Assembly (NCBI GenBank): GCA_964540975.1
Contig: CAZIOQ010000033.1
Span: 1-20,172 of the forward strand
Reading direction: 5' to 3'
Length of the DNA: 20,172 nucleotides
DNA from: CAZIOQ01 sp964540975
GTDB taxonomy: Bacteria > Patescibacteriota > Microgenomatia > UBA12405 > UBA6130
Shown: piece after piece, positions 7,184 through 15,642 of the stretch
Position numbering within the stretch: the first letter of the stretch is position 1
Layout: each line of letters opens with the position of its first letter
Made by a program: the position numbers and the translations under genes
The notes under the pieces: model-generated
Told to the model about the DNA's origin: nothing
Seen by the model: the letters and a program-made list of their open reading frames with translations, nothing else
Databases searched by the model: none

Positions 7184-8587
7184 TTAAATTTTTTTAGCAA
7201 TTTGAGGAATTCGGGCAAGAAGATACTCACGAGTATTTTTTTCTTTATTCTCTTCAACTTCATTAAAAATGATTTTTAGTACCTTACCAACTTTGGGACC
7301 AGGAGGAATTTTTAGAACATTCATTACATCATAACCATCAATTTTTAAGTCTTTAAGAGAAAGTGGTTGTTTCTGAACCCCCGCTAATCTTTTTTTGAAT
7401 AACTCTAATCGCCAAGAGGTTTTTTTCGCTCCTCCACCAAGTCTATCGCCAATTCTTAAGTCAAGAATATCCTTAAGATTTTCTTTACCAACTTTACGAA
7501 TAAATCTTTTGATTGCTTTATCGGTTTGTCTCTCGTCAACAGTGAATTGATGCCAACGAATTAATTTCCAAAGTTTTTCTATTTCTTTCTTGCTTAGTTT
7601 TAACCTAAAAGCAATTTTTTTGGCAATTTGAGCACCGACCACTTCATGATTGTGAAAAGTTCTTTTTTCGCCTTTTCCTTTAGCGACTAAAGGTTTTCCG
7701 ATATCATGGAGCAAGGTCGCAAATCTTACGAGAGGATCTTTTGATGGACAGTACCTTAAAGATTCAATTGAATGGGTCCAAACATCGTAAATATGATGTT
7801 TGGCTTGATGTAGTCCATATCCTTTTTCTAATTCAGGAATGATGAATTTTAAAAGGCCACTATTGCGTAAGAAAATAAATCCTTCTGCTGCAAACGGACT
7901 GGATAAGATCTTGAGAAGTTCATCACGGATTCTTTCAGCAGAAATATTTTTTATTAGAGAGACATTTTCTTGGATAGCTTTAAAAGTATTTTCTTCGATG
8001 ATAAATCCTAGTTGAGAGGATATTCGGATTGCTCTAAGCATTCTTAAAGCATCTTCGTTGAATCTTTGTTGAGGATTACCAACTGCTCGAATCAATTTAT
8101 TCTTGAGGTCTTTTTTACCCTCAAATGGATCGATCATTGCAAAAAGATAATCGATCTTTTCCTGCCGCTTTTCCACGAGTGGGAAAGAAGCTATTTCTTT
8201 AATTGGTTTTAGGGCGATTGCATCAATAGTAAAATCGCGTCTGGCAAGATCTTCTTCGATTGTTTTTCCCCAAATTATCTTGTCAGGATGGCGTCTATCT
8301 GAATAGCCCTTTTCCGATCTAAAAGTGGTGATTTCTATCTTGTTTTTAGGATAAATTATTGTTACCGTCCCAAATTTATTATTATAAAAACTATTTTTAG
8401 GAAAAAGTTTTAATATTTTTTTGGGGATAGCATTAGTAGTAAAATCCCAATCTTGGACTGGTTTTTTTTGGATAAGATCCCGAACCGCCCCACCAACAAG
8501 GTAAATCTGATAATTAGCGTTTTTAAATTTATGAAAAATGAGACTAATATATTTGGGGATCAAAAAACTAGCTTTTTGATTAATCAT
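7184..8587 (-). CDS. cca: CCA-adding tRNA nucleotidyltransferase with HD domain
   Basis: A 467-residue class II tRNA nucleotidyltransferase, which adds or repairs the 3' CCA of tRNAs from CTP and ATP. The head domain has VGGAVRD (31-37) and the catalytic pair D46-W-D48. RRDFTIDAIAL follows at 116-126, and NEDALRMLRAIR at about 178-188 is the conserved neck motif. An HD phosphohydrolase domain follows, with TLLHDIGKP (H294, D295). The C-terminus holds the tail region with KIDGYDVMNVL and IPPGPKVGKVL. Many bacterial enzymes of this type carry the HD part for 2',3'-cyclic phosphate repair. It is divergent from recJ and convergent with secF. No strong Shine-Dalgarno is seen. A GATAAT box 10 nt before the ATG suggests a very short leader. 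Confidence 0.92.
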   Translation of the reverse strand: MINQKASFLIPKYISLIFHKFKNANYQIYLVGGAVRDLIQKKPVQDWDFTTNAIPKKILKLFPKNSFYNNKFGTVTIIYPKNKIEITTFRSEKGYSDRRHPDKIIWGKTIEEDLARRDFTIDAIALKPIKEIASFPLVEKRQEKIDYLFAMIDPFEGKKDLKNKLIRAVGNPQQRFNEDALRMLRAIRISSQLGFIIEENTFKAIQENVSLIKNISAERIRDELLKILSSPFAAEGFIFLRNSGLLKFIIPELEKGYGLHQAKHHIYDVWTHSIESLRYCPSKDPLVRFATLLHDIGKPLVAKGKGEKRTFHNHEVVGAQIAKKIAFRLKLSKKEIEKLWKLIRWHQFTVDERQTDKAIKRFIRKVGKENLKDILDLRIGDRLGGGAKKTSWRLELFKKRLAGVQKQPLSLKDLKIDGYDVMNVLKIPPGPKVGKVLKIIFNEVEENKEKNTREYLLARIPQIAKKI

Positions 8588-8642
8588 TTTATTCTAAATT
8601 ATCTTATGATAAGATCAATTTATCTAATTATAACACCCAAAT
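8588..8642. promoter_or_regulatory. Compact divergent promoter region of cca and recJ
   Basis: Only 55 nt separate the two start codons. On plus, TATAAC (8629-8634) ends 8 nt before the recJ ATG. On minus, GATAAT (complement of 8598-8603) ends 10 nt before the cca ATG, and a TATAAT (complement of 8627-8632) overlaps the recJ -10. The -35 elements are weak on both strands. This predicts near-leaderless mRNAs both ways and possible promoter interference. Confidence 0.5.
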
Positions 8643-10310
8643 ATGAACTATCACTGGCAACTGTTGGCAAAATTTACTCTCGATAAAAATAATTACAAAA
8701 ATAAATTAATTTCAATTTTGTTAAAAAATCGCCATATTACCGGCAAAGAAGCCAAAATATTTATAAATCCTCCTCATCCGAATAAAATTTCTTTAAAAGA
8801 ATTAGGTGTTTCTCAAGAAGGAGTAGAAAAAAGCAAAAAAAGGATTATTCAGGCAAGAGAGAATAAAGATCAAGTAATTGTTTATGGAGATTATGATGCA
8901 GATGGACTTTGTTCAACTGCAATTGTTTGGGAGACACTTTATCAAAATGGTTTAAAAATTTTACCTTTCATTCCCGATAGAATTAAAGATGGTTATGGTT
9001 TAAAACCTCAAAAGGTTAAAGAACTCAAGGATAAATTACCAGATTTGAGGTTGATTATTACTGTAGATAATGGCATTACTGCTTTTCAAGGGGTAGAACA
9101 GGCAAAGGAACTAGGGATTGACGTGATTACTATCGATCATCATCTAAAACTTCAAGATAAATATCCTCAAGCCTATGCTTTAATTCATTCCCCTTTGGTA
9201 TCGGCAACAGGTTTAGCCTGGCTTTGGTCACGTTTTTGGGGTATTCCTGATTTGGGCCTAGCGGCATTAGCGACAATTGCTGATGTGATGCCTCTAGTTG
9301 GCGCAAACAGGTCATTTGTTAAGTATGGTTTGCCAATATTACAAAAGACGCGACGAGTAGGTATAAGGCATCTTTTTCAGGAAGCAGGTATCGAAAAAAA
9401 AGTAATTGATGTTTTTCAAGTAGCTTTTATGCTGGCTCCAAGACTTAATGCCTTAGGCAGAGTGGCAGATCCTTTAGATGGATTACGTCTAATTTGTACT
9501 AAAAGATTAGAAAAAGGAATAGACTTGGCGAAATTAGCTAATAAGATCAATTCTCAAAGGCAACAGATGGTTGAAGATGGGATATTTTTAGCAAAAGAAT
9601 TGATAGGTAAAAAATTAAATCCTATATTGATCGTTGAGAATGAAACTTATCATAAAGGGATTATTGGCCTTATCGCTTCGAAATTGACTGAGGAATTTTA
9701 TCGACCAAGTTTAGTCATAAGAAAAGAAAAAGAATTAAGCTATGGTTCGGCTAGATCTATTGACGGCATTGATATAATTTCTTTATTGAAAAAAGTAGGA
9801 AAATTTATGGAAGAATTAGGCGGCCATCAAAAAGCAGCCGGATTTACCTTGAAGACAAAATATTTGCCCAAAATAAAAGAAAGATTGCTTAAGATCGCCC
9901 AAAAGGAAATTCCTGACAATTTGCTGACTCCCACAAGGGTTGTAGATTGCGAGGTTAAGCTTTCTTCCCTTAATTTAGATTTCTACAATTTAGTTTCCAA
10001 AATATCACCTTTTGGGGAAGGCAATCCGGAACCAGTATTTTTAGCCCGCAATTTAAGAGTTTTGTCGTTAACGACTGTAGGTAAAGAAGGTAATCACCTG
10101 AAGTTAACGGTTGATGATCCAGCAACTCCTCTAGTTGAAAGAATACCTGCCCAAGCGATTGGATTTCAACTAGGAGAATTAGCCTCAAGAATTCTGCCAG
10201 GAGACTTTGTTGATCTTTTATTTTCTCTTACCCTTGACTGCTGGAATGGGAGACAGAGTTTATCCCTAAAAATCAAGGATTTAAAAATAAGTAGTCAAAT
10301 GATAAAATAA
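8643..10310 (+). CDS. recJ: Single-stranded-DNA 5'-3' exonuclease RecJ
   Basis: A 555-residue DHH/DHHA1 exonuclease that degrades single-stranded DNA 5' to 3' in RecF-pathway recombination, mismatch and base-excision repair. The DHH core shows YGDYDADG (81-88), VDNGI (141-145), IDHH (164-167) and ATIADVMPL (D214), the metal-binding motifs I-IV. The linker between motifs III and IV is shorter than usual and the typical NP-x-x-P segment is not obvious. The DHHA1 domain carries YHKGIIGLIASKL and GGHQKAAGF (from 393). The C-terminus (about 420-550) is OB-fold-like with SPFGEGNPEPVF. It starts just after a -10-like box and is followed 9 nt later by aspS, so the two are probably co-transcribed. Confidence 0.93.
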   Translation: MNYHWQLLAKFTLDKNNYKNKLISILLKNRHITGKEAKIFINPPHPNKISLKELGVSQEGVEKSKKRIIQARENKDQVIVYGDYDADGLCSTAIVWETLYQNGLKILPFIPDRIKDGYGLKPQKVKELKDKLPDLRLIITVDNGITAFQGVEQAKELGIDVITIDHHLKLQDKYPQAYALIHSPLVSATGLAWLWSRFWGIPDLGLAALATIADVMPLVGANRSFVKYGLPILQKTRRVGIRHLFQEAGIEKKVIDVFQVAFMLAPRLNALGRVADPLDGLRLICTKRLEKGIDLAKLANKINSQRQQMVEDGIFLAKELIGKKLNPILIVENETYHKGIIGLIASKLTEEFYRPSLVIRKEKELSYGSARSIDGIDIISLLKKVGKFMEELGGHQKAAGFTLKTKYLPKIKERLLKIAQKEIPDNLLTPTRVVDCEVKLSSLNLDFYNLVSKISPFGEGNPEPVFLARNLRVLSLTTVGKEGNHLKLTVDDPATPLVERIPAQAIGFQLGELASRILPGDFVDLLFSLTLDCWNGRQSLSLKIKDLKISSQMIK

Positions 10311-10319
10311 TTTACCTTT

Positions 10320-11726
10320 ATGAAAAGTACTTGGGTTACCGATACCTTAAATAAAATTGGCAAAAGAGTTTGTCTTTTTGGTTGGGTTAATGCCAAAAGA
10401 GATCATGGCAAAGTTGTTTTTGTAGATCTAAGAGATAGAAGCGGTGTAGTTCAATTAGTTGGCTTTGAAAATCTGAAAAACCTATCTAATGAAGATGTAA
10501 TTGAGGTTGAAGGTATTGTTAGAGAAAGAGAGAAGAAATTTTTTAACGAAAAAATTGCCACTGGCAAAATAGAGGTTGCAGTAGAAAAGGTAAAAATTTT
10601 ATCAAATGCTCAACCTTTACCTTTTGACATCTATGGCAGAGGTTATCAGCTTGATGAAAATAGCCGGCTAAAATACCGCTATTTAGATTTAAGACGACCA
10701 CGACTTAAAAATAACCTTTTTTTGCGTCATCAGCTATTGCAACTTTTTAGAAGCGTTTTGTCCAAACGGGGTTTTTGGGAAGTAGAGACTCCTTATATGA
10801 GTAAAGCTACACCGGAAGGAGCAAGAGATTTTTTGGTTCCTTCTAGATTGCAACCAGGATGTTTTTATGCCCTACCTCAGTCACCTCAACAATATAAGCA
10901 ATTATTAATGGTGGCAGGAATAGAAAGATATTTTCAGATTGCTCGTTGTTTTAGAGACGAAGATCTAAGATCAGATCGACAATTTGAATTTGTTCAGGTA
11001 GATATTGAGATGTCGTTTGTTTCTCGAGAAGATGTTTTAAAAATAGTTGAGGAAGTAATAACTGAAGTTTTTGAGATGATTGACAAAAAAATTTGCCAAA
11101 AACCTTTTCCGAGAATTGCTTATCAAGAGGCAATCAAAAAATATGGGGTTGATAAATTTGATATAAGAGGCAAAAAAGATCCTGATATATTAGGTTTTGC
11201 TTGGGTGATAGATTTTCCTTTGTTTGAAAAGACAGAGACGAGAAATCTTGCGCCTGTGCATCATCCTTTTACCTCTCCCAACCCTGAAGACCTTAATTTT
11301 TTAGATAAAGATCCTTTAAGAGTACGATCTTGGCAATATGATTTAGTTTGTAATGGTTGGGAAGTTGGCGGAGGGAGCATTAGAATTACTGATCCCAAAG
11401 TTCAGGAGAAAGTATTTTCGATTTTAGGTCATAGCAAAAAAGAAATTGCGGAAAAATTTGGTCATTTATTAGAGGCATTTAAATTTGGAGTACCTCCCCA
11501 CGGAGGAATTGCTTTGGGTTTTGATAGATTGGTAGCTCTTGCTGCCAAAGAAGAGAGTATTAGGGAAGTGATTGCTTTTCCGATGACTTCCGGAGGAAGG
11601 ACAGCGGTAATGGAGGCACCTTCATCGGTCCCAGAAGAGCAATTAGAAGAATTGGGAATTAAGACAATAAGATCTCCCCGGTCCATTAAAAGGAGGAGGT
11701 TACTTATCCCCGGTCATGAAAGGTAA
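10320..11726 (+). CDS. aspS: Aspartyl-tRNA synthetase lacking the GAD insertion
   Basis: A 468-residue bacterial-type AspRS that charges tRNA-Asp with aspartate. An N-terminal OB-fold anticodon domain (GWVNAKRDHGKVVFVDLRD, 21-39) precedes a class II catalytic core with QSPQQYKQLLM (187-197), motif 2 RCFRDED (209-215), HHPFTSP (314-320), GGGSIRI (350-356) and motif 3 GFDRL (400-404). Bacterial enzymes are usually ~590 aa because a ~120-residue GAD domain sits between motifs 2 and 3. Here residue ~280 passes almost directly to FAWVIDFPLFE (293-303), so that domain is absent. His29 in the RDHG loop matches the position where non-discriminating AspRSs have His and discriminating ones Leu, suggesting it may also make Asp-tRNA-Asn for a GatCAB route. 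A basic IKRRRLL tail ends the protein. Confidence 0.95.
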   Translation: MKSTWVTDTLNKIGKRVCLFGWVNAKRDHGKVVFVDLRDRSGVVQLVGFENLKNLSNEDVIEVEGIVREREKKFFNEKIATGKIEVAVEKVKILSNAQPLPFDIYGRGYQLDENSRLKYRYLDLRRPRLKNNLFLRHQLLQLFRSVLSKRGFWEVETPYMSKATPEGARDFLVPSRLQPGCFYALPQSPQQYKQLLMVAGIERYFQIARCFRDEDLRSDRQFEFVQVDIEMSFVSREDVLKIVEEVITEVFEMIDKKICQKPFPRIAYQEAIKKYGVDKFDIRGKKDPDILGFAWVIDFPLFEKTETRNLAPVHHPFTSPNPEDLNFLDKDPLRVRSWQYDLVCNGWEVGGGSIRITDPKVQEKVFSILGHSKKEIAEKFGHLLEAFKFGVPPHGGIALGFDRLVALAAKEESIREVIAFPMTSGGRTAVMEAPSSVPEEQLEELGIKTIRSPRSIKRRRLLIPGHER

Positions 11727-11754
11727 GGTATTCGTAGCGGGGTTATTTTAAGGC

Positions 11755-11790
11755 ATGAAAATAAAAAAGAATAAGAAAGATGACCAATGA
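11755..11790 (+). CDS. Possible 11-codon leader ORF coupled to dacA
   Basis: ATG 11755 opens an 11-residue lysine-rich frame (MKIKKNKKDDQ) whose TGA overlaps the dacA ATG as ATGA. An AAGG lies just upstream. dacA itself has no clear Shine-Dalgarno, so translation of this short frame could deliver ribosomes to it. It may equally be chance in AT-rich sequence. Confidence 0.25.
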   Translation: MKIKKNKKDDQ

Positions 11791-12716
11791 AGGGAAAGAA
11801 TTTTTGGTTATGGTTAATAATAACGATTGCTCTTTTACTTATTTTGTTTTGGCAGTTTCAAAAAAACTGGTTTTTGATTCCATTTTTAAAGCCGCCTGCT
11901 GTTTTAAATTTTTCTCCTTATCCTTTAGCAAAACAAAATTCGATGCCAGATCTAAGTCAAATTTCAGCCAAGTCTTTTGTAGTTATAGATTATGATTCAG
12001 GCCAGGTTTTATTAGCAAGAAATCCAAATCAGCGCTTACTTCCTGCTTCTTTAACTAAAATGATGACTGCTTTAATAGCATTGGAGTCTTTTTCTCTTGA
12101 CGAATGGTTATCCGTGGAGAATGAATATAAGATAGGGAAAACAATGGGATTAAAGCCAGGTGGAATGATAAAAGTTCGTGATTTAATTTATGGATTATTA
12201 ATCCATTCTGCTAATGATGCTGCTTGGGTTCTGGCTGATAATTATAATAAGAAGAATTCAAATAATTTTATTCAAAGAATGAATGAAAAAGCCAAAGAAA
12301 TTGGCTTACAACAAACAAATTTTGTTAATTTCGATGGGGAAGACGATGAAGGCCATTATTCAACTGCTCTAGATTTAGCCAAATTAACAAGGATTTTTCT
12401 GAAAAATGATTTTTTGGCCAATGCAGTTCAGATTAAAAATTTAACTGTTTATGACAGTTTGAATAATGCTTATTTTTTAGAAACTACAAATAAACTATTA
12501 GAGGCTGGTTTTGAAGGAGTCAAAACTGGTTGGACTGATCAGGCAAGAGAGTGTTTTGCCGGATTTTTTTCTCAAAATGGCAAAAAACTAATTACAATAG
12601 TTTTAGGCAGTCAGGATAGATTTCACGATACTCAAAATTTATTGGACCAGGTAATGGAGCATTTCTTTTGGATAGATTATTCAGAGAGAAATTCAGGAGA
12701 GACTGCTTCAACATAG
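11787..12716 (+). CDS. D-alanyl-D-alanine carboxypeptidase (peptidase S11)
   Basis: A 309-residue penicillin-binding serine peptidase of the S11 (DacA/PBP5-like) family, which trims the terminal D-Ala from peptidoglycan stem peptides outside the membrane. The three active-site motifs are present: S88-LTK91 in LLPASLTKMM, S141-AN143, and K246-TG248. Residues about 6-23 form an N-terminal signal anchor. The protein stops soon after the catalytic domain and lacks the C-terminal PBP5_C beta-domain and amphipathic anchor of longer homologues, so it is probably held only by its N-terminal helix. It lies 60 nt after aspS with no clear promoter of its own. Its last 40 nt overlap the convergent gene on the other strand. 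Confidence 0.92.
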   Translation: MKGKNFWLWLIITIALLLILFWQFQKNWFLIPFLKPPAVLNFSPYPLAKQNSMPDLSQISAKSFVVIDYDSGQVLLARNPNQRLLPASLTKMMTALIALESFSLDEWLSVENEYKIGKTMGLKPGGMIKVRDLIYGLLIHSANDAAWVLADNYNKKNSNNFIQRMNEKAKEIGLQQTNFVNFDGEDDEGHYSTALDLAKLTRIFLKNDFLANAVQIKNLTVYDSLNNAYFLETTNKLLEAGFEGVKTGWTDQARECFAGFFSQNGKKLITIVLGSQDRFHDTQNLLDQVMEHFFWIDYSERNSGETAST

Positions 12717-13738
12717 CCTACAAATTCATTATCTCCTTCAAAAACATAAATTGGTTTTAAGAATTCGAATGGATAATCAGGGTCCAAATAGGCAAGATAA
12801 ATTTTTCTGATAGCTATCTTTTGTTCTGGGAGGAAGCGATCACTAATTTTAGCTAAGTGGTAGTGGCCATTCTGAAGTTCTTCCCAAGCTTGCGAAATTG
12901 ATCTTAAAGGATAGGTTGAAAACTTTTCTTTATCTATTTGAAAATAAATAAATTTAGCCTTGACGATTTCTTTACTTCCTTCTCCAGATACCCAAACTGA
13001 AATATTGGAATCGTTTAATGATGGGGGTAAAATAGGTACATTCTCTTCAAGATTATTTTTAAAAAAATCCACTTTAGCTAAATTTGCTTCTGAGATTGAG
13101 GGAGCCTTTAAAAGTTGAGTAGCGGTGAGCTGGTAAAGAGTGATTTTTCCTTCTGGATTCAGATCGTCCTTTTTCATTCCTATTCTTTGCAAAAAACCTA
13201 ATGCTTTTTGGGTGATTTGGTTAACATTGGGCGGTAAATTTTGATTAATAATTGTTTGATCGGTTTGAAAAGGATATTCATATTCTAAATTCTGGGTGAG
13301 GGGATTAATGGTCAGTCGGCTGTTATCTAAAGGGTTTTTGTAGAAAAAGAGATCTTCTTTAATTTTTTCGGGTTGGCTGATAAATCCTAATCTTGTAGCG
13401 ATTGATTGCATTTCTTCAAAAGCAAGAATTTTAGATTTTCTTGGAAGAATAAAATAGACTTTTGCTTGATTTGGTAGCTCTGGTAATTGATTGGTCACTG
13501 TTTCCAAAGAAAATTTATCCGGTTTTTTCTTCGGTTCTTGAAATTTAAATTTAGGCAGCGTTCCAAATAAAGTATCTGGAGGAGGAGGGGGAGGAGGATG
13601 ACTTTTTTTCCATTGATTAGATAAAATCCTGAAGCTAAAGCCGCCTATAAGAAGAAAAATAATTAAAATACCACTAATTTTAATTATTTTTCTCGTCCAA
13701 TAGGCAACCTCGGTAAGAGTAGTTTGTTTATTATTCAT
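12677..13738 (-). CDS. Membrane-anchored protein with heptaproline linker
   Basis: A 353-residue protein of unknown function. A cytoplasmic N-terminus of ~18 residues leads into a membrane helix (about 19-39), then a run of seven prolines (P48-P54) followed by DTLFGTLPKFKFQEP and a large extracytoplasmic region without cysteines. A proline-rich linker followed by an FG-x-LP-x-x-F motif is, from memory, common in membrane-anchored CPR proteins; I cannot name a characterised family. Seven consecutive prolines should stall ribosomes, so translation probably depends on EF-P. The gene converges on dacA with a 40-nt overlap, so its C-terminal residues are encoded opposite the dacA end. It starts back-to-back with gltX. 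Confidence 0.8.
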   Translation of the reverse strand: MNNKQTTLTEVAYWTRKIIKISGILIIFLLIGGFSFRILSNQWKKSHPPPPPPPDTLFGTLPKFKFQEPKKKPDKFSLETVTNQLPELPNQAKVYFILPRKSKILAFEEMQSIATRLGFISQPEKIKEDLFFYKNPLDNSRLTINPLTQNLEYEYPFQTDQTIINQNLPPNVNQITQKALGFLQRIGMKKDDLNPEGKITLYQLTATQLLKAPSISEANLAKVDFFKNNLEENVPILPPSLNDSNISVWVSGEGSKEIVKAKFIYFQIDKEKFSTYPLRSISQAWEELQNGHYHLAKISDRFLPEQKIAIRKIYLAYLDPDYPFEFLKPIYVFEGDNEFVGYVEAVSPEFLSE

Positions 13739-13748
13739 TCTTAGGTTC

Positions 13749-13778
13749 AGTATATCAATCTGGTATGATAAAATTCAA
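13749..13778 (-). promoter_or_regulatory. Promoter of the heptaproline gene
   Basis: On the minus strand TTGAAT (complement of 13773-13778), an 18-nt spacer and TATACT (complement of 13749-13754). The -10 ends 10 nt before the ATG at 13738, giving a leader of about 4 nt. Confidence 0.55.
13761..13769 (+). promoter_or_regulatory. Extended -10 element of gltX
   Basis: TGG-TATGAT is an extended -10 box with no clear -35. It ends 13 nt before the ATG at 13783 and includes the ATG at 13765, so 13765 cannot be the start if this promoter is used. It lies within the minus-strand promoter of the neighbour. Confidence 0.5.
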
Positions 13779-13782
13779 TAAG

Positions 13783-15210
13783 ATGAATAATGTTAGAGTA
13801 AGGTTCGCTCCAAGTCCGACTGGTATTCCTCATATAGGTAATATTAGATTGGCTCTTTTTGATTGGCTTTTTGCCAAAAAGAATAAAGGAAAATTTATTC
13901 TTCGAATAGAAGACACTGATAGGAAAAGGTTTGATCCTAATTCGCTTGAGGCAATTTTAGCAAGCTTAAGATTTTTGGGATTGAATTGGGACGAAGGACC
14001 TTATTTTCAGTCTCAAAGGATTAAACAATATAAAGAATTTGTTAACCAATTACTAGTCAAAAATTATGCTTATTATTGTTTCTGTTCAGAAGAAAGATTG
14101 GAGGAAATGAGGAAAAAACAGAGGGCGAAGGGATTAGCGCCAAAATATGATCGATTCTGTTTAGGACTGAGTAAAGCAACAATTAAACAAAAATTAGCAA
14201 AAGGCAATCCTTATGTAATTAGGTTGAAGATACCTGATGAGAGAGAGATTGAGTGGGATGACCTAATTCAGGGGAAAATAAAAATAAATACTGAAACAAT
14301 TGATGATCAGATTTTAATTAAATCCGATGGATTTCCTACCTATCATTTGGCGGTAGTCGTTGATGATCATTTAATGCAGATAAGCCATGTTTTTCGTGGT
14401 GTTGAATGGATTTCTTCTACTCCAAAACATCTTATTTTGTTTGCTGCCTTTGGTTGGCAACCACCAAAAATTGGCCATTTTCCACTAGTTTTAGGCCCTG
14501 ATAAAACAAAACTTTCCAAAAGACATGGGGCAAAATCAATTCTTGATTATAAAAATGCAGGTTATTTACCAGAGGCATTAATTAATTTTATAGCACTTTT
14601 AGGTTGGCACCCTAAAGATGATCAAGAAATTTTAACAGTTTCTGAATTGATCAAAAAATTTGATCTTAATGATGTTCAGAGACAAAATGCTATCTTCGAT
14701 GAAAAAAGATTAAATTATTTGAACGGTTATTATATTAGACAAAAATCGAACAAAAAATTAGGACAACTTTTAGAAAAATTTATTCCTGAGTTTAATTTTG
14801 ATCAAAGAATTTTAACAGCTGCTTTGGTGAAAGAAAGAATAAAAAATTTGTTAGAAGCCAGAGAATTAATTTCTTTTGTTTTCCAAGATGTAGATTATTC
14901 TCCTGAACTTCTTTTGCAAAAAGGTTTCACCAAAGATGAAGCCAAATTAATGTTAATAAAAGCAAAGCAGATTATTCAAAAACAAAAAAACTTAAATAAT
15001 TCAGATATTTTGCAGAAACAGTTGCTCGATTTGATTAGAAAAAATAATTGGCAGACAGGTAATTTTTTTATGGTCTTTAGAATAGCAGTTACTGGTAAAA
15101 CGATCACTCCGCCAATAGTCGAATCCTTAAGACTCCTTCCTAAAGAAAAAGTGATTGAAAGGCTAGATCAAGCGATTAAAAAACTGGCACTGGGAAATTT
15201 TAAATCCTAA
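13783..15210 (+). CDS. gltX: Glutamyl-tRNA synthetase
   Basis: A 475-residue class I aminoacyl-tRNA synthetase charging tRNA with glutamate. The N-terminus VRVRFAPSPTGIPHIGN has the HIGH-type signature as HIGN (17-20). The KMSKS-type motif is KLSKR (243-247), followed by the HGAKSILDYKNAGYLPEAL segment. The C-terminal third is the helical anticodon-binding region and the length is typical. An in-frame ATG at 13765 would add six residues, but homologues start at about MNNVRVRFAPS and 13765 sits in a -10 box, so I use 13783. In bacteria without GlnRS this enzyme also makes Glu-tRNA-Gln for GatCAB; whether that holds here cannot be read from this window. Its end overlaps the convergent gene by 11 nt. 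Confidence 0.94.
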   Translation: MNNVRVRFAPSPTGIPHIGNIRLALFDWLFAKKNKGKFILRIEDTDRKRFDPNSLEAILASLRFLGLNWDEGPYFQSQRIKQYKEFVNQLLVKNYAYYCFCSEERLEEMRKKQRAKGLAPKYDRFCLGLSKATIKQKLAKGNPYVIRLKIPDEREIEWDDLIQGKIKINTETIDDQILIKSDGFPTYHLAVVVDDHLMQISHVFRGVEWISSTPKHLILFAAFGWQPPKIGHFPLVLGPDKTKLSKRHGAKSILDYKNAGYLPEALINFIALLGWHPKDDQEILTVSELIKKFDLNDVQRQNAIFDEKRLNYLNGYYIRQKSNKKLGQLLEKFIPEFNFDQRILTAALVKERIKNLLEARELISFVFQDVDYSPELLLQKGFTKDEAKLMLIKAKQIIQKQKNLNNSDILQKQLLDLIRKNNWQTGNFFMVFRIAVTGKTITPPIVESLRLLPKEKVIERLDQAIKKLALGNFKS

Positions 15211-15622
15211 TTCGATATCTGCTAATTAATGTTTTTCCTGAATTGAGTTTAGCAGTAATTGTTAATCTCATATTCTTGATATTTTTATGATAAGTACAGA
15301 CATTGTGGGAACAGGTGCCAAACAAAAGTTGTCTTGAAACAACATTGCCTTCTTTTGGGAAAACAGAACCAAAAACTCCTTGTTCAACTCCATTACTAAG
15401 ATAAGTTAATTCATAAGTAATAGAATTACAAAGACTAATGTTAAAGAATTTGACATTTAAAGCAAGTTTGTCCCGTCTGAGACTGGGAGAGAAAGTCGGT
15501 CGAGTAGTAATAGCAATACCATTTTTTGTTTTCCAAATCCTTTTTTTTGCAGCGCTGATTTGTGGAGGGGAAACAGCAATTCCTAAAAGACAGATGAAGA
15601 AGAAAATTACTATTTTTCTCAT
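15200..15622 (-). CDS. Small secreted protein, unknown family
   Basis: A 140-residue protein with a classical signal peptide: basic MRK, hydrophobic core (about 4-17) and a likely cleavage after ISA at 22-24. The mature part is beta-rich, with three cysteines (C65, C104, C109; LFGTCSHNVCTYH) and a C-terminal pattern RLTITAKLNSGKTLISRYRI that suggests an immunoglobulin-like beta sandwich. I recall similar short proteins in CPR genomes but no characterised member. C104 and C109 are spaced for a disulfide. It is convergent with gltX (11-nt overlap) and divergent from the next gene with a gap of only 27 nt. Confidence 0.75.
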   Translation of the reverse strand: MRKIVIFFFICLLGIAVSPPQISAAKKRIWKTKNGIAITTRPTFSPSLRRDKLALNVKFFNISLCNSITYELTYLSNGVEQGVFGSVFPKEGNVVSRQLLFGTCSHNVCTYHKNIKNMRLTITAKLNSGKTLISRYRIRI

Positions 15623-15632
15623 TACTGTTTTT

Positions 15633-15642
15633 ATGATATATT
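15633..15642. promoter_or_regulatory. Overlapping divergent -10 boxes
   Basis: In the 27-nt gap between two start codons, TATATT on plus (15637-15642) ends 7 nt before ATG 15650. TATCAT on minus (complement of 15633-15638) ends 10 nt before ATG 15622. The two boxes share 2 bp, so polymerase probably cannot serve both at once. -35 elements are weak and would lie inside the opposite gene. Confidence 0.45.

Noticed and set aside
8453..8686. Plus-strand frame overlapping the cca start and recJ start
   Set aside because: It is the antisense of conserved cca motifs and runs into recJ in another frame.
11780..11995. Plus-strand frame overlapping the dacA start
   Set aside because: It is an alternative frame of dacA, whose signal anchor and S11 motifs are clear.
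13765..13782. Upstream ATG for gltX
   Set aside because: It lies inside an extended -10 box and adds residues absent from the family; ATG 13783 fits better.
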